Part shown: positions 12,920 through 24,900 of the stretch, piece by piece | Layout: the number at the start of each line of letters is the position of its first letter | How positions within the stretch are numbered: the first letter of the stretch is position 1 | Assembly: GCF_038396675.1 (NCBI RefSeq) | Contig: NC_088921.1 | Span: 39,713,501-39,777,500 of the forward strand | Direction of reading: 5' to 3' | From: Hydra vulgaris | Taxonomy: Eukaryota; Cnidaria; Hydrozoa; Anthoathecata; Hydridae | Length of the DNA: 64,000 bases | Notes under the pieces: model-generated | The model's input: the letters and a program-made list of their open reading frames with translations, nothing else | The model's database searches: none | What the model was told of the DNA's origin: nothing | Program-made: the position numbers and the translations under genes

Positions 12920-15900
12920 TGAAAAATAGTTAATAGTTATTGCGCTAAAACGTTGTCATCAAAATCTTTATTATATTTTAAACGATATTTTAGAAAAAAA
13001 AATTTATATACAATACAACTCTGCAATTGACATTTAAGACACTCTTGTCTTACTAGTAGTTTATTCTTTAGTAGATAACTAGTTTCTTTTCTTTAGTAGT
13101 TATATTTAAAAATTAAAATTTTAGAGAAAATACTAGTGATCTATTCTTTAGTAGATAAATTGTAATCTATTCTTTAGTAGATAAATTGTAATCTATTCTT
13201 AAGTAGATAAATTTAAAACTTACATTTTTAGAGTAAACACAATTTAAAAAAATACATCGTATAAAACTAAATTGCAGATCAAAAGAAAAATTAGTTTACT
13301 TACGTAATTCCCAAATAAAATTTTATGATCTCATTTCAGCTTAGATATCTACAAGTGTAGACATTTACAATCTTGATATCTATCGACTGTAGATGACTGT
13401 TTTAGAACCTTTGTGACAAGACCGTCAAATCAGATGGGGAAAAAAAAGAGAAACGTTTGAGAGCGCGCAGTTAAAAGCAAAAAAAATAAAAAATAAAAAC
13501 ATGTGCCGACATTTATTTAATCAATAATCACTACAACCTTAGAAATTGTTGTTAAAATATTTGCATTTATTTTTAATATTAAATTCTTAAATGGTGTGGC
13601 TTGAAAATATTTTTCAAAATAAAATTAAATCAGCAAAGCAACATGGCGGATGAGTTTAGTAAACTTTTGCTTTACAATTCACACTTCGAATTTCGATGGG
13701 AACCCATGATTGGATTTTTATTTGTACTTAATTACTCATCAAGAGATAGGATGTCTAATGCAAATGATTTTGAGAATGTTAACCATTGGATCACCATCAG
13801 ATAAATACCTTTTGATGACATTTGTGGAATATTTACTTTATTAATGTGAGAGTTATCAAGTGCTTTTATTTTTATTTTCCTGTACTTCTATTATTATTAT
13901 TTCCTGCAAATCTATCATATTATAAAAAAGATTTTTTATATTCTGAAAGCATTTATTTTACCATTATTATATTGTTTACACTTGGTACATCTTTACTTTA
14001 TTACTTTAAAAACTTATCAAAATAAAAATAATGCAACTATAAATATAATTAATGATAAACAAAGTTCTAAAATCATGAAGAAATTTAATCTTCAGGAATA
14101 AACACAATCTTTACAAAGTTTTCATTTTAATTGTTACTTTAGCGCTAACTTTATGACGCTCTCATTTTAGATTATGAGATTTTAGTAAAAAACATTTCAC
14201 AATTAGTAAAATGTTTGTAAGCATTTTATTCGTACTTTACTTTCGTATAAAATAATAGTTAAGATGTATTAGGTGTAAACAATATAATAATGGTAAAAAT
14301 AAATGTTTATAGAATAAAAAATACGTCTTTAGAATATGACATTAAAAAATGTAATGAAAAAGTTTTTGTTTGACCAAGACCAATAAAAGAGTACACAAAA
14401 TGAATGATTTATGGTTTTCATATTTTTAAATAGTTTCTAATTTTGCTTCATCTTTAGCCGTATGTTTTAAATATTTTTTTAACTGAGTCTGAACTGGTTG
14501 CGCTGTTGGAATTTGCATCTGAAATTGCTGCGCAGTTGGAAAATCTAATAAAATTTAAAAATTTGATTGTAACTTTTAAAAAACTTGATCGAGTATTTGA
14601 AGCACAACTAGCACCAGATAAAAGTAATCCTAAAAGGGTGTACGCTTATGCTAAGGCGCAACAGAATGTTCATGTATCTATTAGTGCTATATCTGATGCA
14701 AAAGATGAAATGTTAAGAGAGGGAATACATATCGCAAACAGACTTGTAAAGGAAGTTGTCTTGATGCCGTTTATTACAGACCAGTGTCTATCACATCATT
14801 TCCATGTAAAGTAATGGAAAAGACTATCAGGGAACAGATAACTAAATATCTTGAAAAAACGAGCGGCGTCTTACATAATCAACATGGATTTCTGTACAAA
14901 AAAGCATGCCCTTCGAACTTATTGGAGAGTGTCAACTACGTCACGAAGCGTTAAGTAAAAGAAATTTTGTCGGTATTGCACTTTTGGACATTTTGGACGG
15001 TGAGAGACTTTATCAAACGCGAAAGCGTTTGATAAAGTCTCTCACCGTAGACTACTTCATAAATTGAAAGTATGGGATTAATTGCAATGTTCTAAAATGG
15101 ATTGAGTCATTTTTGCTTAGTAGAAAACAGCAAACTGTTTTAGGTGAACACTCTAGCAACTGGACCGATGTTCTAAGCGGAGTTACTCAAGGGTCTGTAC
15201 TTGGTCCAACATTATGTATCATTTATATAAACGACTTAACGGATAATTTAAAATCAGTTCATAAAATCTATGCTGAAGACACTAAACTGTTACAAGAAAT
15301 AAGACCTGAGTTTCACGATGCTGATTGCCTAATCCTCCAAAACCATTTAAACATTTCAGTTAAATGTTCCAAAATGTAAAGTTATGCACCTTGATTATGG
15401 AAATAGTAATCATGAATATGTTATGAATGATGGAAATACATCACTTATTCTTGAGGAACGGATATTGAGAGAGACCTAGGTATCTTTATATCTAATGATC
15501 TAAAATGGAATCAACACATACAGGTTACAACACGTAAAGCAAAATGATACTTGGCCTATTAAAAAAAAAATTTAGACCAAGAGATATGAAGCTTTAGAGT
15601 AAATTATACACTACGTATGTTAGGTCGCATCTGGAATTCACTGTTCCGGTATGGTGTCCTTACTTAAAAGGTGACATCAAAGAAATTGAAAAAATTCAGC
15701 ATAAAGCAACAAAAGTACCTCATGATTTAATAGGGTTACCTTATGCTGAAACGTATCGGCGGCTCAATTTTGTTAGCTATAAAACGGTTTTGAGAGTATC
15801 AAATGGCATAATCCACCAACTCGCAGATCATCTTTCAACGTCCTAATGCATGAACTCACATATAATAATGCTCGTCACAATTTTTTTACAAATCGTATTG

Positions 15901-18900
15901 TCATTAATTGGAATAATCTTTTACTGAAGATGAGCTGCACGTTTACTAAATTATTCGTGCTTTAGCAGCTTCAAATATTGACTTTTTAGATACTGTTTGT
16001 CATAGATGTAAACTTTAATTAAATGAAAGCAATCTTTTTTCCCTTTTTCTCAATTTTGATATCAACTTTCTTGCTATAAAATAACAAATGTTTTTTTTTA
16101 CTTAAAGTTTATATTTCACAAACCATAAACTTTTGTATAATTTGTTGATTTTGTTTGTTTGTTTTTTAATAATTTGTCATGTTATCTAAGAGTTATTTAA
16201 ATATATTACTATTACTGTTACTAAACTTCTTTTGTTTGTTTTTTGAATTAAATTTATTACCAGCATTGTGATGTAAGTTTTACGAAAATTTCGTTGAATA
16301 AATAGATTAATGAATATGTAGGAATAAAAGAAAATTTTTTCTGCTTGATCTGCTTGCTACATTAACATATATTTGGTTAACTATTATTAAGAGGTTATCT
16401 GAGAGAGATAAAAGTACATATGGGCAGATGTCCAGAAGATAAAAATTAAGAATTGCATATCAGCTAAGTAAATAACGAAACATAATAACTTGTACTAATT
16501 AAAAAAATTAAAAAATTACATAACCATCACTAGTTATGGTAGAGAATAACTAGGCTGTGTGTATATATCGTAAGATTATTACAAAATCGATAAAAAAGTA
16601 AGTAAACGTGAACGCTTCGTATTATGAAAAATTGATACCCAGCCTGTGTATACAGTAAGATGTATGTGTATTGGAAATAAATGCGTTCTATGGATGTCTT
16701 ATAGATGATAAGGTGCAGATGGGTGTCATACAGTACACTTTACAAGGACTGTCGACATAAAGATCTCAAGATGACCATACTTAACGTGTTTCGTTACCAA
16801 ACATAAGGTTACCATACGTAACGAGTTTCGATTTAAGTTATTCTATAAAAACTCTAAAGTTATTTTTAAAAAAAGTACTGAAAACACACCAGAAAGCAAT
16901 TACGAGACACAATAAAATTTTTATTTGAAATTCACAAATAAATTTGAGCATTTTTGAGGAACTGCAAACAAGTAATGAAAAAAGAGCGGTAACAGTCATC
17001 ACTGATTATAATCATAAATCTAATATATGTGAATTTAATATATTAAACTATATAATAATCGTTACTGATTATGATCATGAATATTAAACTATATGTGTAT
17101 AACATGATTAAGATTTAAAAATATATAAATATACGAGGTGAAGTAAAACAGATTGCTTAATAAACTGTTAGCAGGTGGCCCGTGATTATTTAGCTCCAAC
17201 AAACTTTCACTCAAGCATTGAGACTGTAAGGCCCATTTGTGATTACATACACACGTTTATAGTTAAAATGTCTGATAATTGTTTAATGATATGCATCTTT
17301 TGAGACAAGATATATTAACAAAATCTTTGTAATGATAAAGTAACATTATTTGTTTGTTAGTAGTTAATCCAATATTTATATTAACTTGGTCAGACAAGAA
17401 AAAAATAATTTAATTAGATATGAGGAAGTGAAAAAAATAATACAGCTTAGTATAAGACAAAAAATTATATATGAAAAGTCTCTGCTATGGTAAGGTTAAG
17501 TTATTTATTTTGTAGTAGCTAGTGTGATGTTTATAATAGTTTAAAAGTTAAGTTTAAAAATTAAGTTAAAACTGCTATTAAATAAAAAATATTCCGTATT
17601 AGAAGTAAAAACCTTCCGTGATTACTCCAAAGTATGGAGATATTAAGCCTTTATCTTAGATAGCCAACTCAAATAAGTGTCCGCTACAGCTAGGCGCTTG
17701 GCTATACTATTGAAAAATATGTGACTGAAATTTATCCAAGGGTTACTTACCTAGGTATCTTTAACAAATATTTGCACACAAAAAATGCACAAACACCCAC
17801 ACATACATAAAGAATATCAAAAAAGAAAACCACACAGTAAACATAAATTAAAAAATCCTAGTTTAATTAACCGCACAACGTGGTTAATGTTGAAAACACA
17901 AGTGTTTTTATCTTATTATGTATGTCGTGTAAAGATGACTAAATTCTATTTACAATTGTAAAAATGATAATTCTATTTACAATTGTAAAAATGACGGAGA
18001 TAAGGCATAGTATTTATTTAGAAAACTGTGCATAATATTTACAGGAATCAAGCTCTTAAAAAATCCAACAATTTGATTACCACAACCACATAAAACACAA
18101 TCTTTAAAAACAGGAAGGCTCCTCCATGCTCGGTTCTAATAAATGACTTTGTCATCAATAAAGCACAAACTGCGACACCTCGCAGGCCTAATGATGTTAA
18201 TTGATATAATTTTTTTTCACTTGTAGTAACTGCTTACCATATGATTGTGATTGTCGCAACTTATAAGATGCTTCCACAATTACAATGTCTTAGAGTGCCC
18301 CGTGTATCATGGTGCCCGAATCTTCTCCACTAAAAGAAAATTATGTTTGCCCCCACTCGTTTTGAGGATTAAACTTTTTAATATTTATTAAAACTAAAGT
18401 CTTATTTAAAAAATAATTAATTTGTTCGGAAAAAACAGCTTCCCACATTTTGGCGGGTAATGCCTAATTTTTAAGGCATTTTTGTTTCCGGCCTCTGATC
18501 AGCGCAGTTTTGGCAATCATACTTTTATGGCATTAGTATAAGCATATAAATGTTTTGAGTTTAGAAATTTCAAAGAAGTTACTAAACTCAAATATCAAAG
18601 TATTCCGGATGCGCTCATAGAGCTAGATAGATGCGCCCATAGTTAAACATAACCTCATTTTAATGTTTTTGCAAATATACTTATCAAAATGAAGTTTTGA
18701 TAATATTATAAATAAGAATTTTTTATTACAACGCCTCTTTTAACAATGCTTACAACGCAATTACAACGCCTCTATTAACAATGCTTACGTAAATACGATT
18801 CAGATTTAAATATTATTCAGTACAATATTATTCTGCATTGTTTTGAAAAGGTCTGATTTAAAAAATTGTAAAAATAGTATTATAATTTATTGGTATTACT

Positions 18901-21900
18901 TTTATTATTATCATTAATAATATGATTTTTATTATTTATTATTATTACTACTACTATAATTATCAATATTATTATTATTGTTATTATAAGTGTTATTAGT
19001 ATATTAGTATTTGAATATATTTCAAATTTTGAAACGATTTACGTCATGAAATATTAAGGTTGAATAACTTATACCATCGACTCACCGACCATCTTCAAGC
19101 ATCACCAAACTCTGAGTTCTAGACTCATTATACAAAATATTTTTACAAAAGTAAACACCTTTATATAAAAAACAAAGATCATTAGCTTTGAAATAAAAAA
19201 ACTCGATAGTTTTAGCAATTTTTTTTTATAATAACTTGCTTTGAACTAGTGCTCTATTTTTTTAATCAATCACTATAACTTTTTAATCGGTAACTAAAAC
19301 GTTTTAAACGGTAACTAAAACTTTTTAATCAGTAACTAAAACTTAATGTCTTTCTTGATTTCTTAAGTAAACAACAGTTATAGATATAGAATTTAAAAGA
19401 CAGTTATAAATATAGAATTTAAAAAATAGAAATTTTTTGTTTTGTTTTGCAAAGCAAAACGGTGTCTATATTTTATGTTCGCATGCTTATACTCTGCTTG
19501 TATAATCTGAGAAAAAACAAAAAATTTCAAGAAAAAGACAAAAGAAAAGGAAACGCACTTAAGTTGAAAAATTGAATTTATTATAAAAAATTTAAAAAAG
19601 TTACAAATGAATCTTTTTTTTTTTTAGTTAAAAAAATAGGTGTATTCGATTCTCTTTAGAGATTTGGTTTTAAGTCTATTTAGAGTTATTTAGAGAATAA
19701 AGAAAAAGTAAATTTGAATATTTTAGAAACTTTTATGACGCTTCCATAAAATATATTTCAGAATTTGATTAAAACAAATAGGGCATTCAAAAATTGTCTA
19801 CCCAGGACATCATAAAATCTATTTCGATTTTATGATGTCCTGGGTAGACAATTTTTGAATTAATGTTTTAAATCTTATATAATAAATTTAATTTTTACGA
19901 TTTTCAAAAATGACTGTTCGTTAACTCGATTTCGAGTTAACCAACAGCCATTTTTGATTTGCAGTGAAAAACATTCGATTTTATGTTTAAAAAATTATTA
20001 ATTTTAATTAGTTCATCTGATTTTTAAATTGAATAGAAAGTCGAATTTTGATGTAAAATTGAATCCGTGACCTATTCAAACTGTTATATTATTTTTTCAA
20101 ATCAATGTTGTTTATAGATTTATTTGAGTTTATATATTTGTTTATATTTATTGATACATTTGAGTTTTTCTAGAGTTTCAGTCCCAAAATTACCCCGCAG
20201 TTTTAAATGTACTGTAATTAGGTCATTTAAAATTTTTCACAAACCTTTTAACCTTTTTTCCCATTCACCTTTGTCACCTCAAAACATATATACTAACTCC
20301 GTCACCCTCTTAATTATGCTATTTATATAACTAGATCTATCACATTCTATCATAGGTTCAACAGTACGTAGTTGTCAGACCACGTGATTGACTTGATTCA
20401 AGTTATAAATGCTTTTTATTTATCACTATAATTATTTTTATGCTTTTTAACAAAAATTTAAACATTTTAACAGTGGAAAATAAGCTGACGACTAAGAGGT
20501 TAGAAAATATAGCAAATAACATTGAGTTTATTGGTGGTACGATTTACATCCATTTTTAACTAATTTTGTTAATTTATAACTAACAAAATGTCGCTCGAAA
20601 CATTTAGTGTATTTATAGTTATGAGTATTTGCTAACTTTTCATAAGTTTATGTAGCTAGCTACAGTACAGTCATAAGTTTATGTATTCTCATGACCTAAT
20701 CTCTACCTTTACCAATACAAAAGTCGTAAGCTAGTTGCTAGCTAATTTTCTACGAAAATTTTGTTGTCGTTATTGTTCAATGTTGCTAATATAAAGTAGT
20801 ATTATATATATTGTTTAATTTTTTTAATGTTTTTATCACACGTTTGTTTTAGGATCAAACGATTATATTAAAATTGTGGATAAAGGTCAATTATCGAGTA
20901 TCATACAGCTGCTTCAAAGTAATTTTACAAAACATTTACCCGCAATTCAGCCTGAGCTTCAGCAGCTGCGATTTCAATTTCAGTCGGGAATAAAGGTATT
21001 TATTCTTGATTTTTTTACTCCTGTAATTACTGATTTCAAATGGTATTTTTATTTTAATAATTCAAAATTTAATTTGAAATAAATTTAATTAATTAATAAC
21101 ATATTAATTTTTGATTAATATATGAATTTTTTTGAATTTTATTCGAAAGTATTAAAAGTTTAGTCTGATAACTTAATATATTTACCAGTAAATTATTACA
21201 ACCGCGATTAACCATATTATGGAGCATTATATTGACCATACCTGTAAGCTTGATCCTCAGATGGATTGGTCGCAACAGTAATAACTTACCGGTAAACATG
21301 TCGGTAAATATACCAAGTTACTTTTAACAAGCTCAATCTCATATTTAAATTTTTTTTTTAATTGAATTTATTGACGGTGATAGTTTTAAAAACAATGTTG
21401 TTAAAAGTTTAATGGTTGTAAAAAAAAAATAATAAAAAAGATTCGTTCATTGTTTATGCTCATTTATTTTTTGGTTTAGCTATACTACTCATTAAAACTT
21501 TTGTCAAGTGATGTTACTATAATGAAAACCCCAACCGTAAATATACCTCTAATGGGAAGACTGGAAACAAGCTGGATAGGTAAGCTTGTAATAACATTTT
21601 ATATAAACGAATGCATATATGATATAATAAATGTGTAGCTTAAATAATAAGTAAATATATACACTGCGACCATTTTCTATAGACTCGTGTGGATTATGTC
21701 TTGAAAACGTACTTAACTTTATTTTTATATTTGTATTTCAATAAGTTATAAATAAAGTATCAAAAAATAATGAAAATTTGAAAAGAGGTCAATCATAAAT
21801 GAATTCAATTCAAAAGATAACTGACTATTTTCTATAGACGCAGTTCACATTTTTTAACAAAACTATCAAAAAAATGTTTTTATCACATTTTTAGTATTCA

Positions 21901-24900
21901 ATTGGATCTCCTTTGCGCTCAATTACTTGATAAATTCGCTTTCGAATACTTCCCACCGATTTTTCCAGCACTTTTGGCTCCACATCCTCCCAGCATTCTG
22001 ATACCGCTACTTTTAGCTGTGCCACAGAGTTATATTGCTTCCGGTCAGCATAGATATGTCTTACTATGATTCCCCAGATGTTTTCAACAGGATTCAAATC
22101 TGGACAGCGAGCAGGCCGCCACATTTGCTCAATTTTTTTAGCTTCAAACCAAGCTTTAGTCTCGTTACTAGTGTGAATACTAGCGTTGTTTTGTTGAAAA
22201 ACAAACTTTTACCGTTTTGCGAAAAAATCACTTGGTATCGAAAACAAAAATATTCAGCTATTTTAGACATCTTACGTATTCATGAGAATTTAATCTAAAA
22301 TTTCTTACTTAATCCCAATCATGAGCCATGTTTTCGAGGGCGAAGTCCATCCGTTTCTGTTTGTAAACGGGCTTCAAATTTGGTGCTTTATTCATTTTTG
22401 AGTGTACAATGTGTGGGCTGTTTTTAAGAACTTTTCTCATCGTTTCCTTACAAACATTAAACCCAAATCTGACTTAATTGTTTTCAAACTTTTTGATGAA
22501 TTTGATGCGAGTCGAAAAATTCTGCATTTTTCACGGCCTGAGACCTTAGACTTCTTTGGATTTCTCTTGATTGTTGCACAATCTGTTGCATTTTTCAAGA
22601 AATTACGGATAACATGATGTGATCTCTTCAATCTTCTAGCAATTTCTCGATTTGGAACTTTTTCTCGATGATAAGCCATTATTTGACCTTTTTCATTATC
22701 GGTAAGGACCTGTCTTTTCGGCATTTGGTTAAGTTCAACTTAATTTCGACTCACAAAATAAAAATACTACAAAATATAAAAAATTTGCTACAAAACTCGT
22801 AAAAACTTTAGTGCGTCTATAGAAAATTGCCACGTGAATATTAAAAATTTAATTATTTTAATACAATCAAGGCAAATTAATAATCAGATGCATAATGGAT
22901 CATTGTTTTCTTACATATACTTATTCAAAGTACCGTTAGAACAATTTTATTACCACTGTAACACTATAAATCCGCAAGATTTTACATGTATTTATAGAAA
23001 ATGGTCGCAGTGTAGTCTTTTTCCAAAAATAGAGCAACAAATAAAAATTAAATACTTACAATGCCATTGGTTCACAAGAGGCATAAAAATATCATTAAAA
23101 AAAAATCATTACAAAATATTTAAAAAAAAAGAAGTAAAGAAGACTTAAATACCTGAGACTAGATAATCGGTATCGTGTAAGTCGATACCGAGAAAGAAAG
23201 TCTCGTATCGTGCGAAAGACTATACCAGGCAAAAAATACAATACCACACGAGATGTGTATTGTATTTTTTGCCTGGTATTTTATTATATTTACGTAAAGC
23301 TGAGCAATTTCTCAACTTTTTTGGAACAAACTGCTTGTCTTTACGTGAATAAAAAATTTGAGCAAGTTTGAGCAAACTTTCACGTAAAGCTGAAAAATTA
23401 CTCCAAAAACGCTGAGTAAAAGCAATTGTATTTTTTTATTGACCTGGCCTTCAATTTAAAATTGGGATACTGTTTGATACATTAGAGGATAAATATGATA
23501 TCACGCGATACCCAAAATTCTTGAGAGTTTCTATTGAAACAATATGAGTCAATTATATATGGGAAATTGTAAATAAATGGGACGCGGGAGAAGCGGGACA
23601 TCTCGAAAATCCCAAATTGGAGAGGACTACTTTTTTTATCCAATGTTAAAAGTACCCCTAAAAAACGTTTCTTTGAGGGATGTAGTGGAATTAAGAAATT
23701 TAATTGATCTCCTTTTTCTCCCATATCACTTTTGTGCGATTATATTATGGAAACCTGAACACCTTTTCAAGATGCAATTGAGAACTTGAAAGTTGTAATT
23801 AAGAAACGTAAGATGTAATTTAGAAGATGAAGTTGTAATTGAGAAACGTAAGATGTAATTTAGAACACGAAAGTTGTAAATAAGAAATCGTAAGATATAA
23901 TTAGGAAGATAAAAGTTGTAATTGAGATAAGTATAAAGAATACAAAGTTCTTTGTATTTTGAATTTTGTAGTCCTAATATACTTTGTAATTTAAGGCTGG
24001 AAATAATAATATAGTATTAATTAAATATAAAATGTCATGAAAAAGTCATTTGAGGTTTAGGCGGTAACAGGAAAAATCCTATTGGGTGTCAATTAAAACT
24101 TTTTTTCATTTTTGTTTGTGAAAAATTTAATTGAGATTTCGGATGAATAATATATAAAATACATATTTATTTACATAAAAATATAAAATCTAAATTTAAA
24201 CAACGTCATTAAAAATCATTGCAATATTCAGTTAAGCACCAACTAGGACGTCTTGCATATTTAAAATCGTTGCGTAATGAGTGGTCGTATGTTGTTCAGC
24301 TTCACCTCCCATTATTGTATTTTTTGCCGCAGTAACAATTCTTTCTAAATACTGCATTCGTTGTTCCGTAGTCCCAGCACCAAATATAAGTGGAATGCGA
24401 ATAACATTATTAACGTTTATTTTTATTTTGGACAAGATAGCTTACACTGGGTTTAACATTAGGCTGTAGGGTCTTAATCGTAACAATTGAGCCGGTGAAT
24501 TTTTAAACACCCTTTCCAAACGAGCGTGACATGGAGCATTGTCTTTTACGACGACCAAATCCTCTAAACGATTTCCGGATATAACCCACAGGTTAAACAA
24601 AGCCAATATTCACTCGTTACAAGAATCTGCTTTAAATGATTCTCTGCGAATTTTCATCATGACGACATTTGTTGTTAATATAGCTGTAATCAAATGAATG
24701 TTTTTACCTTTTGAAGAAGGTATTTTCATTATTGCTCATTTCCCTTGTTTGGCACGTCCTTGCGTTTTTCTACAAAAAAGATTAAAATTTGTTTCATCCA
24801 ACTAAACTATCTGATGACCATTTGTGATGTGTACGTTAGTGTTCCTAACATACTCAGCTCTTTTTTGTTTGTTTTCATTACTATATCTTGTCGAAAATAC

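Larger units (their letters stand above)
10155..20852 (+). other. Intron 1 of the WIF-NTR gene (10.7 kb)
   Basis: Holds a minus-strand LINE fragment (11350-11900), a plus-strand LINE (14506-16018), a TA repeat (12828-12915), dispersed repeat copies (11958-12060, 18224-18330, 18425-18650), short tandem repeats and two close hairpins (19785-19860, 19905-19956). The related motif TTACTGATTATGATCATGAA recurs near 12735 and 17060. No further host exon was recognised. The stretches 12060-14500 and 16020-18220 are otherwise featureless AT-rich DNA. Confidence 0.6.

Noticed and set aside
22035..22298. 87-codon plus-strand frame
   Set aside because: Antisense to the Tc1-like transposase tail with LNPVENIWG on the minus strand.
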